Positions 23,015-31,786 of a stretch of DNA of 46,381 nt are shown in pieces. Position numbers and translations under genes: made by a program. The stretch is from the NCBI RefSeq assembly GCF_016031655.1, contig NZ_JACCHQ010000042.1:1-46381 (forward strand), given 5' to 3'. This DNA comes from Bradyrhizobium glycinis. Its GTDB lineage: Bacteria > Pseudomonadota > Alphaproteobacteria > Rhizobiales > Xanthobacteraceae. How positions within the stretch are numbered: the first letter of the stretch is position 1; each line of letters begins with the position of its first letter. The notes beneath the pieces were generated by a model. That model did not search any database and was not told where the DNA came from. It saw only the letters and a list, made by a program, of their open reading frames with translations.

Positions 23015-24280
23015 TCACACCACCGCCTTCCCCGTCCGCTCCGCCACCGCCTTCTGCACGAAATACATCATTACCAGCGTGACGAGCGTCGTGGTCACGA
23101 CGACGTAGCCGATCCGGTCGAAATGGAGCAGCGCGCCGTCCGCGCCTTGCGCGATGATCGCGCCGGCGAGCACCGAGCCGAGCCCGCCGGAGAGTTGCTG
23201 GAGCGAGGCGCTGACGGCGCTGAACGAGCCGCGCTGGCTCGCTTCCGGGATCGCCGAGATCAGCGCCTGCGACGGGATCATGCGCGAGAAGATGCCGACG
23301 AACATCAGCACGTTGACGAGAATCGCGGTCGTGAGCGAGACGTGGCCGAGATGGGTGTAGATCAGCACCATGACGACGGTCATGGCGCAGCCGAACACGA
23401 AGGTCGGATATTTGCCGAACGCGTCGCTGGCGCGGCCGACCAGCGGCCCCGTGACGATGCTGAACAGGCCGGAGACGAGATAGATCGTCGGCAGATGCGT
23501 GATGTCGATGCCGAGATTGTGCACGGTGTAGGCGCTGGAGAACGGCATCAGCATGTAGCCGCCGGTCGCCAGCAGCGTCGTGACGGCGAAGGCGAGCGTG
23601 TAGCGCGGCTCGAAGACCGTCGCGACCAGATGGTGGAACGGGTTTCTGTCCTGCTTCAGCTTCAGATGTGCATCGACCGGCTCCATGGCGAAGGCGATGA
23701 CGGCGATCGTCACGAGCGACAGCACGACGATCGCGATGAAGCAGACATGCCAGCTCCAGTGGTTGGCGAGAAACAGGCCGGCGGGAACGCCGAGCACCTG
23801 GCTGGCGGCGAACGCGGTCTGGATGATTCCCATCACGCGGCCGCGCATCTGCAGCGGAAACAGGTCGGTGATGATGGCGAGCACGACCGCGCCGATCACG
23901 CCGCCGAACAATCCGGTCACGATCCGGCCGATCAGCAGCACATGATAGTTCGGCGCCACCGCGCACAGAAGCGTGCCCAGCGTGAAGCCGACATAGAAGA
24001 ACAGCAGGAGGCGCTTGCGATCGAAACGATCGGCAAAGCCGGCTGCGAGGATGCCCGATAGGCCCGCACTGAAGGCGTAGGCCGACACCGCGACGCCGAA
24101 CTGCCCCGCCGTGATGCCGAGCGAGGGCATCAGGATGGCGCCGAGCGGCGACATGATGATGAAATCGAGGATGATCGTGAACTGCGTCAGCGCCAGCAGC
24201 GCGATGAGGAGCGCCTGGTAGCGCGAGAATCCGCGCGGGCGCTGGTCGTCGATCGGCGCAGCGAGCGTCTGTTCGGTCAT
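23015..24280 (-). CDS. Major facilitator superfamily transporter
   Basis: This ~421-residue protein has 12 predicted membrane helices. MFS marker loops are GFADRFDRKRLLLFF between TM2 and TM3 (GxxxDRxxRR type) and the TM5 region VLGVPAGLFLANHWSWHVCF (motif C-like), which suggests a proton-linked drug/H+ antiporter (DHA) or sugar exporter. The C-half begins after EPVDAHLKLKQDRNP. The substrate is unknown. The start was set at ATG 24280; the GTG three bases upstream is less likely. No linked regulator is present, and the parDE pair is upstream. Confidence 0.85.
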   Translation of the reverse strand: MTEQTLAAPIDDQRPRGFSRYQALLIALLALTQFTIILDFIIMSPLGAILMPSLGITAGQFGVAVSAYAFSAGLSGILAAGFADRFDRKRLLLFFYVGFTLGTLLCAVAPNYHVLLIGRIVTGLFGGVIGAVVLAIITDLFPLQMRGRVMGIIQTAFAASQVLGVPAGLFLANHWSWHVCFIAIVVLSLVTIAVIAFAMEPVDAHLKLKQDRNPFHHLVATVFEPRYTLAFAVTTLLATGGYMLMPFSSAYTVHNLGIDITHLPTIYLVSGLFSIVTGPLVGRASDAFGKYPTFVFGCAMTVVMVLIYTHLGHVSLTTAILVNVLMFVGIFSRMIPSQALISAIPEASQRGSFSAVSASLQQLSGGLGSVLAGAIIAQGADGALLHFDRIGYVVVTTTLVTLVMMYFVQKAVAERTGKAVV

Positions 24281-24361
24281 CACATCTCAATCGCAGTGAG
24301 GGGGCAAGGCAGTACGAGGTCGGCAATAGATAGGGTGCGCCGGGACGAATTGCAGCGGGCG

Positions 24362-24661
24362 CTAGTCCGCCGGGAAGAGCAGTGGCTCATAGTCTCGCGC
24401 GCCATGGAGGATGTGGATCACCTCGATGGCGTCGCGACCGACACGATAGAAAATCAAATAGTTCCCGAATGGGCGCCGGCGAATGCCTTTCTGCTCGTAG
24501 CGCGGCACCAAGGGGTAGCCGCGCGGTGCATCGGCGAGTGTTTCGCACTTCTCCCGCAGTCCACGGATAAGCGTGAGCGCGCTTTGCGGGCTTTGCGCGG
24601 CAACGTATGATGCGATGTCCTCGAGGTCGGCCTCGGCTGCCGCGGTCAGGACGACGATCAC
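24362..24661 (-). CDS. parE: RelE/ParE-family toxin
   Basis: This 99-residue toxin has the RelE/ParE fold: VVLTAAAEADLEDIASYVA helix start, PRGYPLVPRYEQKGIRRRPFGNYLIFYRV strands and a C-terminal ILHGARDYEPLL. This pattern (Arg-Arg...Tyr/Phe...HGARD) is ParE-like, and ParE poisons DNA gyrase. Translation starts at GTG, overlapping the antitoxin TGA (GTGA), so toxin output depends on antitoxin translation. Confidence 0.9.
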   Translation of the reverse strand: MIVVLTAAAEADLEDIASYVAAQSPQSALTLIRGLREKCETLADAPRGYPLVPRYEQKGIRRRPFGNYLIFYRVGRDAIEVIHILHGARDYEPLLFPAD

Positions 24662-24915
24662 GTGCGATCGGCCTTGTCGGCCAATCTCGCTTCGAGCCGG
24701 TCAAAAACGTCTGATATCGGCTTTGTCCGTCCCGCGTCCGCATCGTCGAGCCCGCGCGCGATCGCGGCATCCAACGCAGCGAGACGCGCCTCGCGCTCCT
24801 GGATGAGCCGCACGCCCTCCCTGAGCACCTCGCTCTTGGAGTGATATCGTCCCGACGCGACGAGCTTTGTTATAAAGCTTTCAAGGGCTTCGCCGAGGTC
24901 TGCACTTACCGCCAT
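24658..24915 (-). CDS. parD: ParD-family antitoxin
   Basis: This 85-residue antitoxin has an N-terminal ribbon-helix-helix (VSADLGEALESFITKLVASGRYHSKSEVLREGVRLI) that binds DNA as a dimer. The C-terminal flexible arm (ARGLDDADAGRTKPISDVFDRLEARL) neutralises ParE. ATG 24915 was chosen: GGAG lies 9 nt upstream, and the ten-residue extension upstream is atypical. The operon likely represses itself through the AT-rich palindrome at 24944-24956. Confidence 0.88.
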   Translation of the reverse strand: MAVSADLGEALESFITKLVASGRYHSKSEVLREGVRLIQEREARLAALDAAIARGLDDADAGRTKPISDVFDRLEARLADKADRT

Positions 24916-24943
24916 ACCGCGCTTCTCCGACGACTCATGCTTC

Positions 24944-24956
24944 AATAACTATTATT
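24944..24956. promoter_or_regulatory. Probable parDE operator
   Basis: AATAA-CTA-TTATT is a 5-bp perfect inverted repeat, unusually AT-rich here, about 30 bp upstream of parD. This fits a ribbon-helix-helix binding site over the promoter. Confidence 0.45.
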
Positions 24957-25100
24957 GGAGCCTCCGCATATCAAGCGGGGTCCGGGCCCCCGGTGTCCCG
25001 ATTAAGCCGCCTTTAGCGAATGTTCCCATAGAGTTGCTCGTCCATTTCCTGCTCCCCGGCCGGATGCCGGCCATGTCGCGGCAAGTCAGAGCGTTTTCGG

Positions 25101-26411
25101 ATGGAGCAGCGTGCCTCGCAGTATGATCCTGGCGTGTCCGAGCCGTCGGCGGGCCGGACCCTCGTCGTCGACCTCGAAGGCGCGCTGTTGCGTTCCGAGC
25201 TGCTGATGGAGGCGCTGTTCTCCAGCCCCGGCCGTCTGCTGGCGCGCTTCGGCGCGGGCGGACGGGCAGGGATGGCGGCGCTCACGGCGATCCTGGCGCG
25301 AGCCGAAATCGACTACGCCCATCTGCCCTATGATTCCATGGTGATGAACCGGGCGCTGGCGGCACGGGCGCGCGGCGAGAAGATCCATCTCCTCGCCGAT
25401 CGCCTCGCCGCTCATGCCGCGGCGATCGCGGCGCATCTCGGCTTCGATGGCGTCGTCACGGCGGCCGATCTCGCGGCGGGCAACGTGCCGTTCGATCCTG
25501 CCTCCATCACGCGCATCGAACATCGTGAGGTCCGCAGACCAGGCCTCGCCACCTGGGTGAAGGCGCTGCGGGTTCATCAATACGCCAGGAACACGCTGGT
25601 TTTCGTGCCGGCGCTCACGGCGCATCAGATGAACCTTTCGACGTTCGGCTACGCGCTGCTCGCGTTCCTGGCGTTCTCGGCCTGCGCCTCGGGCGCCTAT
25701 CTGATGAACGATCTGCTCGATCTCGCCGCCGACCGGCAGCATCCGAGCAAGCGCCACCGCGCGCTCGCGGCCGGCGATTTGCCGATCTCGTCGGCGCTGT
25801 CGGCCATTCCTGCGTTGTGGTTGCTCGCGCTCGCCGCCAGCCTCTGCATCTCGCCGCTGTTTCTCGGCGTGCTCGGCCTCTATCTCGTCACCACGATCGC
25901 CTATTCGCTCGTGCTCAAGCGCAAGATGCTGGTCGACATCGTCACGCTCGCCGGCCTCTACACGCTTCGCATCGTCGCGGGCGCGGTCGGCGTCGGCGTG
26001 GTGCTGTCGGAATGGTTGTTGATCTTCTCGCTGTTCGTGTTCACCTCGCTCGCCCTCATCAAGCGCTTCAGCGAGCTCAGCATGCGCGAGAGCGTGGGCC
26101 TCGCCGATCCCTCCAACCGCGACTATCGCGTCACCGACCTGCACGTCATCGCCGCTATGGCGGCGGCAAGCGCCATGAACGCGGTGACCGTGTTCTCGCT
26201 CTACGTCTCGTCCTCGGCGGTGACGCCGCTCTACAGCCGCCCCTGGATGCTGTGGCTGCTCACGCCGCTGCTGCTGTACTGGTTCGGCCGTGCCCTGATG
26301 ATGGCGCATCGCCGCGAGATGCCGGACGATCCGATCCTGTACGTTTTCCGGGACGGTCCCAGCCGCATCGCGGTCGCGGCGATGATCTGCATCATGCTCG
26401 CCGCGATCTGA
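25101..26411 (+). CDS. UbiA-family phosphoribosyltransferase with degenerate HAD domain
   Basis: The 436-residue protein begins with a shortened HAD-like part (19-140). Its phosphatase motif reads VVDLEGALL instead of VDLDGTL, so the second Asp and Thr are lost. The late HAD motif (a G-D/N-D acidic pair) is missing. The membrane part (from about 150, VKALRVHQYARNTLVFVPAL) has the first UbiA motif NDLLDLAADRQHPSKRHR and the second region YSLVLKRKMLVDIVTLAGL, with about eight or nine helices. The first motif closely follows Mycobacterium decaprenyl-phosphate phosphoribosyltransferase (Rv3806c) and rhizobial NoeC. It probably transfers phosphoribose to a polyprenyl phosphate. It lies 4 kb from dprE1/dprE2-like genes. 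Confidence 0.83.
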   Translation: MEQRASQYDPGVSEPSAGRTLVVDLEGALLRSELLMEALFSSPGRLLARFGAGGRAGMAALTAILARAEIDYAHLPYDSMVMNRALAARARGEKIHLLADRLAAHAAAIAAHLGFDGVVTAADLAAGNVPFDPASITRIEHREVRRPGLATWVKALRVHQYARNTLVFVPALTAHQMNLSTFGYALLAFLAFSACASGAYLMNDLLDLAADRQHPSKRHRALAAGDLPISSALSAIPALWLLALAASLCISPLFLGVLGLYLVTTIAYSLVLKRKMLVDIVTLAGLYTLRIVAGAVGVGVVLSEWLLIFSLFVFTSLALIKRFSELSMRESVGLADPSNRDYRVTDLHVIAAMAAASAMNAVTVFSLYVSSSAVTPLYSRPWMLWLLTPLLLYWFGRALMMAHRREMPDDPILYVFRDGPSRIAVAAMICIMLAAI

Positions 26412-26421
26412 CCGGCCCGTA

Positions 26422-26445
26422 AGGTCACGGCCGCTTGCGTGACCT
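26422..26445 (+). terminator. Hairpin after the UbiA gene
   Basis: Perfect 8-bp arms AGGTCACG (26422-26429) and CGTGACCT (26438-26445) lie 10 bp past the stop. There is no U-run, so termination is doubtful. Confidence 0.35.
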
Positions 26446-26518
26446 GTTGCGACTGGCTACATCGCGATCCATTCGACTAGCCTATGATATCGACGCACCG
26501 ATTCGACCCGAGGTTTTC

Positions 26519-27133
26519 ATGACCGTACGCCTGCACCGCGGCGACCTGCCCGACCTGTCCCGCTACACCGGAGCGGTGGCGATCGACACCGAGACCATGG
26601 GGCTGAACCCGCACCGCGACCGGCTCTGCGTGGTGCAGCTCTCGCCCGGCGACGGCAGCGCCGACGTGGTGCAGATCCCCAAGGGCCACACCGACGCGCC
26701 GAACCTGAAGGCGCTGCTGGCCAACCCGGCGGTCACGAAGATCTTCCACTTCGCGCGGTTCGATATCGCGGTGCTGTATCAGACCTTCGGCGTCATGACC
26801 GGGCCGATTTATTGCACCAAGATTGCCTCCCGCCTGACCCGCACCTACACCGACCGCCACGGCCTCAAGGACCTCGTGCGCGAGGTGCTCAACATCGACC
26901 TTTCCAAGCAGCAGCAGTCCAGCGACTGGGGTTCCGATAGCCTGACCGAGCCGCAGCTCGCCTACGCCGCGTCCGATGTGCTGCATCTGCATGCCTTGCG
27001 CGAGCGGCTGGATGCCATGCTGGTGCGTGAAGGCCGCAGCCAACTGGCACAGGCCTGCTTCGACTTCCTGCCGACCCGCGCCCTGCTGGACCTCCAGGGC
27101 TGGGCGGAAGAGGACATTTTCGCGCATTCCTGA
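26519..27133 (+). CDS. rnd: RNase D-type 3'-5' exonuclease (short form, no HRDC)
   Basis: This 204-residue DEDDy exonuclease has Exo I with the acidic pair in VAIDTETMGL, Exo II in FHFARFDIAVL, and Exo III YAASDVLHLHAL with the Tyr and last Asp. It lacks the C-terminal HRDC domains of E. coli RNase D, as is common in alphaproteobacteria. The likely role is tRNA or small-RNA 3' trimming. Start ATG 26519 has GAGG 7 nt upstream. It leads the lptC-lptA-lptB-rpoN block, with 124 bp before lptC. Confidence 0.88.
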   Translation: MTVRLHRGDLPDLSRYTGAVAIDTETMGLNPHRDRLCVVQLSPGDGSADVVQIPKGHTDAPNLKALLANPAVTKIFHFARFDIAVLYQTFGVMTGPIYCTKIASRLTRTYTDRHGLKDLVREVLNIDLSKQQQSSDWGSDSLTEPQLAYAASDVLHLHALRERLDAMLVREGRSQLAQACFDFLPTRALLDLQGWAEEDIFAHS

Positions 27134-27257
27134 AGGCCCCCGCGCGGCGGTCGGCCCGGGGTTGCCGCCCCGTTTCGGACACTTTCGTAACGGCCTGTCG
27201 CCGGCTGCATATTTGGGCGGCGCCGGATAGAATGGGGCGCCCCCTCGACCGGACGCG

Positions 27258-28028
27258 GTGAGCAATACGTCAGGAGCCAGGCAAGTAGGAACCCAGGTGA
27301 ACTCGGCCCAGAATCCCACCTACGACGCCGCGCTCGCGGCGAAGTTCGCCAGCGCGGCGCGCCACAGCCGCCTGGTGCGGATTCTGCGCATCGCGGTCCC
27401 GGGAGCGGTGCTGCTGTCCATGGCCGCCATCGTCGGCGTCTCGATCTTCAATCCGTTCCGCATGCTGATGCCGAAGCTGCCGCTCGACTCCGGAAATCTG
27501 GTGGTGTCGGGCACCAAGATCACGATGGAATCGCCGCACCTCGCCGGTTACACGCCGGACCAGCGGCCCTACGAGCTCTGGGCCAAGACCGCGACGCAGG
27601 ACATCACCGATCCCGATCATGTCGATCTCAATGACCTCCGTGCGAAAGTGCTGATGGAGGATCAATCGACCCTGTTCCTCGACGCCCGCACCGGCCGCTT
27701 CGACAACAAGCAGCAACAGCTCGATCTGCGCAAGGATATCTTCCTGCGCACCTCGACCGGCTACGAGGCCCGGCTGAACTCGGCCTTCGTCGACATGGGC
27801 AAGGGCACGGTCTCCTCGGACGAGCGCGTCGACGTCAAGCTCACCAACGGCACGCTGAGCGCGGATCGCCTGCGAATTACCGAAGGCGGCGACGTCATCC
27901 GCTTCGAAGGCAATGTGGTGATGCACCTCGACAAGCTGGACGAGCCCGCCGCTAATCAGCCGCCACCACCCGAGCCGGCGCCGACCAAGACACGCACGCC
28001 TCAGAACAAGTCTGCCAATTCGAAGTGA
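27258..28028 (+). CDS. lptC: LPS export protein LptC (bitopic inner membrane)
   Basis: This 256-residue LptC has a cytoplasmic N-tail, one membrane segment (about 42-62, ILRIAVPGAVLLSMAAIVG) and a periplasmic beta-jellyroll domain (RPYELWAKTATQDITDPDHV and SADRLRITEGGDVIRFEGNV). A Pro-rich C-tail follows. It links LptB2FG to LptA for LPS transport. The start is GTG at 27258, but GTG at 27297 (VNSAQNP), with AGGA upstream, is equally plausible. The stop overlaps lptA by 4 bases. Confidence 0.87.
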   Translation: MSNTSGARQVGTQVNSAQNPTYDAALAAKFASAARHSRLVRILRIAVPGAVLLSMAAIVGVSIFNPFRMLMPKLPLDSGNLVVSGTKITMESPHLAGYTPDQRPYELWAKTATQDITDPDHVDLNDLRAKVLMEDQSTLFLDARTGRFDNKQQQLDLRKDIFLRTSTGYEARLNSAFVDMGKGTVSSDERVDVKLTNGTLSADRLRITEGGDVIRFEGNVVMHLDKLDEPAANQPPPPEPAPTKTRTPQNKSANSK

Positions 28029-28741
28029 TTTTCATGATGACCTGTTTTCCGCGCGACGCTGTTGTCAGCAAGGCCGCGCTCGCAATCGGCCTCGCGCTGC
28101 TCGTCACCGGTGCGGCCGTTGCGCAGAGCACGATGCAGGGCGTGCCCAATGCGATGCAGGGCTTCTCGCAGAACCGCGATCAGCCGATCCAGATCGAAGC
28201 CGCCTCGCTCGAGATGCGCGACAAGAAGAAGGAGGCGACCTTCGCCGGCAATGTGAAGGTCGTGCAGGGCGACACCACCATGACCTCGAAGACGCTGGTG
28301 GTGTTTTACGAATCGGGCGGCGGCGACAAGCCGGCCGCGCCGCAGCCCGCGGCGAAAGGCACGAAATCGGCGCCGATGCAGTCGGCGCAGCCGGGTCCGG
28401 GCGGCAGCTCCTCGATCAAGCGGCTTGAGGCGCGTGGCAACGTCGTGGTCACCCAGAAAGACCAGGTGGTGACGGGCGAGACCGCCGTGTTCGACACCAA
28501 GACCAATCTCATCACTATGCTCGGCGGCTCTGGCGGCCAGGTGGTCCTGACGCAGTGCAAGAACGTGCTGCGCGGTGATCGCTTGATGGTCGACATGACC
28601 ACCGGCGTGTCCCGCGTGGAATCCGACAACGGACGGGTGCAGGCGCTGCTGCCGCAGGGCGGCAGCAATGATTGCGGCCAGGGGGGCAAACCTGGCGCGG
28701 CGCCGCCCTTGCAATTGCCCGGCGCAAGTAAACAAAAGTGA
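28025..28741 (+). CDS. lptA: Periplasmic LPS bridge protein LptA
   Basis: This 238-residue OstA/LptA-domain protein has a signal peptide (AALAIGLALLVTGAAVAQS, cleavage about AVA-QS). Jellyroll strands follow (PIQIEAASLEMRDKKKEATF, GNVKVVQGDTTMTSKTLVV, and NVLRGDRLMVDMTTGVSRVE). A Pro/Ala/Gly linker (GGDKPAAPQPAAKGTKSAP) interrupts the strands, making it longer than E. coli LptA. GTG at 28025 overlaps the lptC stop (GTGA). ATG at 28034 or 28037 would also preserve the signal. A 235-bp gap with its own promoter follows. Confidence 0.9.
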   Translation: MIFMMTCFPRDAVVSKAALAIGLALLVTGAAVAQSTMQGVPNAMQGFSQNRDQPIQIEAASLEMRDKKKEATFAGNVKVVQGDTTMTSKTLVVFYESGGGDKPAAPQPAAKGTKSAPMQSAQPGPGGSSSIKRLEARGNVVVTQKDQVVTGETAVFDTKTNLITMLGGSGGQVVLTQCKNVLRGDRLMVDMTTGVSRVESDNGRVQALLPQGGSNDCGQGGKPGAAPPLQLPGASKQK

Positions 28742-28777
28742 ATTCAACAACTTGGATCAGGTGCTCCCGATCCGAGG

Positions 28778-28806
28778 TTGAAGCTTGGCGAGCGAGCCTG
28801 TATCTA
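28778..28806 (+). promoter_or_regulatory. Probable promoter before lptB
   Basis: TTGAAG (28778-28783), 17 nt and TATCTA (28801-28806) lie 170 bp before lptB. The lptA-lptB gap is unusually long, so lptB-rpoN may be transcribed separately from here. Confidence 0.5.
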
Positions 28807-28976
28807 GCGCGCAGGGCTTTCGAAGCGGGGTCCGCCGCTTTTGGGGCGTGTTTCACTGGGCATGAGACATCCCTTCACCCATGCTGCGTCAGCAAATCGC
28901 TCAGGCTGGTGCGGCAGATCGCGCGGATTTCGTGCAAGGCGACGCGCAATACGACGCGAAAGGCTAGAAGGCGGGG

Positions 28977-29978
28977 ATGGTCGATCTCTTCAGCATGTTC
29001 CGTCGGCGCCCCGCCAAGCGCGGCCGGCCAGGATTTGCGCGTCAGGACATCACTGCGCTCGGTGACAGCGTCGGCGGCCTCGTGCCCAGTCCTGTGAGGG
29101 ACGCGCCGATTGCCCGCGACCAGCCGCGTGCCCCCGACCAGTTCCAAGGCGAGTATAAGGCCGACTATCAGGCCGAGCCGCGCCCGCAGGCGGTTCATCC
29201 CGTCCGGACGGCCACGAGGTCCAACGGTGCCGGCGGGCCGCAGCTGTTGAAGCGGCCCGGCTTCCTGGCTGTGCATAGCGTGGAAAAGGCCTTCGGCAGC
29301 CGCCAGGTGGTGCGCGGCGTCAGCATCTATGTGCGCCGCGGCGAGGCTGTCGGCCTGCTCGGTCCGAACGGCGCCGGCAAGACCACCGTGTTCTACATGA
29401 TCACCGGCCTGATCAAGGCCGATCGCGGCGCGATCGAGCTCGACGGCCACGACGTCACCAAGCTGCCGATGTATCAGCGCGCGCGGCTCGGCATCGGCTA
29501 TCTGCCGCAGGAAGCCTCGATCTTCCGCGGCCTCACCGTCGAGCAGAACATCCGCGCCGTGCTCGAAGTGGTCGAGCCCTCGCGCAAGAAGCGCGAGCAG
29601 CAGCTCGACTCGCTGCTCGACGAGTTCAACATCACGCGCCTCAGGAAATCACCGTCGATCGCGCTCTCGGGCGGTGAGCGCCGCCGCGTCGAGATCGCGC
29701 GCGCGCTGGCGACACGGCCGAACTATATGCTACTCGACGAGCCCTTCGCCGGCATCGACCCGATCGCGGTCGGCGACATCCAGGATCTCGTCCGCCATCT
29801 CACCAACCGCGGCATCGGCGTGCTGATCACCGACCACAACGTCCGCGAGACGCTCGGCCTCACCGACCGTGCCTATATCGTCTATGCCGGGGAAATCTTG
29901 ACCGAGGGAACTCCGGATGAGATCGTGGCTGATCCGGACGTGCGCCGCCTTTACCTCGGCGAGGAATTCCGCCTCTAG
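28977..29978 (+). CDS. lptB: LPS export ABC ATPase LptB with long N-terminal extension
   Basis: This is a 333-residue protein. The ATPase starts at about residue 95 (FLAVHSVEKAFGSRQVVRGV), with Walker A GPNGAGKTT, signature LSGGERRR, Walker B YMLLDEPFAGIDP and H-loop TDHNVRE. The end matches LptB (GEILTEGTPDEIVADPDVRR then LYLGEEFRL). The first ~94 residues (FRRRPAKRGRPGF, DQPRAPDQFQGEYKADYQ) are disordered and basic, absent from 241-residue E. coli LptB. It powers LPS extraction with LptF/LptG, which are not in the window. rpoN follows on the same strand. Confidence 0.92.
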   Translation: MVDLFSMFRRRPAKRGRPGFARQDITALGDSVGGLVPSPVRDAPIARDQPRAPDQFQGEYKADYQAEPRPQAVHPVRTATRSNGAGGPQLLKRPGFLAVHSVEKAFGSRQVVRGVSIYVRRGEAVGLLGPNGAGKTTVFYMITGLIKADRGAIELDGHDVTKLPMYQRARLGIGYLPQEASIFRGLTVEQNIRAVLEVVEPSRKKREQQLDSLLDEFNITRLRKSPSIALSGGERRRVEIARALATRPNYMLLDEPFAGIDPIAVGDIQDLVRHLTNRGIGVLITDHNVRETLGLTDRAYIVYAGEILTEGTPDEIVADPDVRRLYLGEEFRL

Positions 29979-30067
29979 CCCCTTTTTGCGTTTCGTCAAG
30001 ACGTGTACATCGGGCTCGGACTAGGATAAGCAAAAATCGGACCATTTTTGGGAACGGTTCTTGCTTC

Positions 30068-31705
30068 ATGGCGCTTACGCAGAGATTAGAGTTCCGGCAA
30101 TCGCAGTCGCTGGTCATGACGCCGCAGCTGATGCAGGCGATCAAGCTGCTGCAACTGTCCAATCTCGATCTCACGACCTTCGTGGAAGAGGAGCTCGAGC
30201 GAAACCCGCTGCTGGAACGGGCTAGCGACGAGGCGCCCGCGGGCGAAACTTCGGCCGAGGCCGGCAGTTACGGCGATTCCGAGGGCGGCCAGGGTGATGG
30301 TCATGGCGACAGCCAGGGCGAGGACGGCTTCGGGGGCAGCGCGGAAGGCTTCGAGCCGGGCCAGGAAGAATGGATGAGCAAGGATCTCGGCACCCGCGCC
30401 GAGATCGAGCAGACCCTGGACACTGGACTCGACAACGTCTTCTCCGAGGAGCCGGCCGAGGCAGCCGCGCGCAACGCCCAGGATGCCGCGCCGACCACCT
30501 ATACCGAATGGGGCGGCGGCGCCTCCGGTGACGAAGGCTACAATCTCGAAGCTTTTGTCGCGGCCGAGACAACGTTGTCGGACCATCTCGCCGAGCAGCT
30601 CTCGGTCGCCTTCACCGCGCCCGCGCAACGCATGATCGGCCAGTACCTGATCGACCTCGTCGACGAGGCCGGATATCTGCCGCCCGACCTTGGCCAGGCC
30701 GCCGAGCGTCTCGGCGCGTCGCAAGCCGAGGTCGAAAACGTCCTCGCCGTGCTGCAGAAATTCGATCCACCCGGCGTCTGCGCGCGCTCCTTAAGCGAAT
30801 GCCTGGCGATCCAGCTGCGCGAGCTCGACCGCTACGACCCCGCGATGCAGGCGCTGGTCGAGCACCTCGATCTGCTCGCCAAGCGCGACATCGCGGCTCT
30901 TCGCAAGATCTGCGGCGTCGACGACGAGGACATCGCCGACATGATCGGCGAGATCCGCCGCCTCAATCCCAAGCCCGGCATGAAGTTCGGCTCGGCGCGC
31001 CTGCAGACCATGGTGCCCGATGTTTATGTCCGCCCGGGTCCCGACGGCGGCTGGCATGTCGAGCTCAATAGCGACACCTTGCCGCGCGTGCTGGTTAACC
31101 AGACCTATTATTCCGAGCTGTCGAAGAAGATCGGCAAGGACGGCGACAAGTCCTATTTCACCGACGCGTTGCAGAACGCGACCTGGCTCGTGCGCGCGCT
31201 CGACCAGCGCGCCCGCACCATCCTGAAGGTGGCGACCGAGATCGTGCGCCAGCAGGACGGGTTCTTCACCCACGGCGTCGCGCATTTGCGGCCGCTCAAT
31301 CTGAAGGCCGTCGCCGACGCCATCCAGATGCACGAATCCACGGTGTCGCGCGTCACCGCCAACAAATACATGGCGACCAACCGCGGCACGTTCGAGCTGA
31401 AATATTTCTTCACGGCCTCGATCGCCTCGGCCGACGGGGGCGAAGCGCATTCGGCGGAAGCGGTGCGTCACCACATCAAGCAGCTGATCGATTCGGAGGA
31501 GCCCTCCGCGATCCTGTCGGACGACACCATCGTGGAACGCTTGCGCGCCTCGGGCATTGATATTGCCCGCCGCACGGTCGCGAAGTACCGCGAAGCCATG
31601 CGCATACCTTCCTCGGTGCAACGCCGCCGCGACAAGCAGAGCGCTCTTGGTAACGTCCTCTCTACCGCATTGTCCGATCGCTCCCGGAATCCCGAACCGG
31701 CCTGA
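30068..31705 (+). CDS. rpoN: RNA polymerase sigma-54 factor
   Basis: This 545-residue protein begins with the glutamine-rich region I that contacts activators (ALTQRLEFRQSQSLVMTPQL then MQAIKLLQLSNLDL). An acidic region II (GDSEGGQGDGHGDSQGEDGF-type) follows, then the core-binding domain, HTH near ESTVSRVTANKYM and the RpoN box ARRTVAKYRE (about 500-509) that reads the -24 element. It serves nitrogen fixation, nitrogen assimilation and C4-dicarboxylate genes. Many Bradyrhizobium have two copies; this is the lptB-linked one. hpf and ptsN follow, as in other proteobacteria. Confidence 0.97.
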   Translation: MALTQRLEFRQSQSLVMTPQLMQAIKLLQLSNLDLTTFVEEELERNPLLERASDEAPAGETSAEAGSYGDSEGGQGDGHGDSQGEDGFGGSAEGFEPGQEEWMSKDLGTRAEIEQTLDTGLDNVFSEEPAEAAARNAQDAAPTTYTEWGGGASGDEGYNLEAFVAAETTLSDHLAEQLSVAFTAPAQRMIGQYLIDLVDEAGYLPPDLGQAAERLGASQAEVENVLAVLQKFDPPGVCARSLSECLAIQLRELDRYDPAMQALVEHLDLLAKRDIAALRKICGVDDEDIADMIGEIRRLNPKPGMKFGSARLQTMVPDVYVRPGPDGGWHVELNSDTLPRVLVNQTYYSELSKKIGKDGDKSYFTDALQNATWLVRALDQRARTILKVATEIVRQQDGFFTHGVAHLRPLNLKAVADAIQMHESTVSRVTANKYMATNRGTFELKYFFTASIASADGGEAHSAEAVRHHIKQLIDSEEPSAILSDDTIVERLRASGIDIARRTVAKYREAMRIPSSVQRRRDKQSALGNVLSTALSDRSRNPEPA

Positions 31706-31730
31706 TTGCGCTGGCGCCAAATCGCGCTAC

Positions 31731-31749
31731 TCTCGATGCCCCATCGAGA
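31731..31749 (+). other. Hairpin between rpoN and hpf
   Basis: TCTCGAT (31731-31737) and ATCGAGA (31743-31749) are perfect 7-bp arms with a 5-nt loop, in the 81-bp rpoN-hpf gap. There is no U-run. It may be in the hpf leader. Confidence 0.35.
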
Positions 31750-31786
31750 CCGATCCAAGCTGGGCACCAACCAAGCGAGGCATCAC

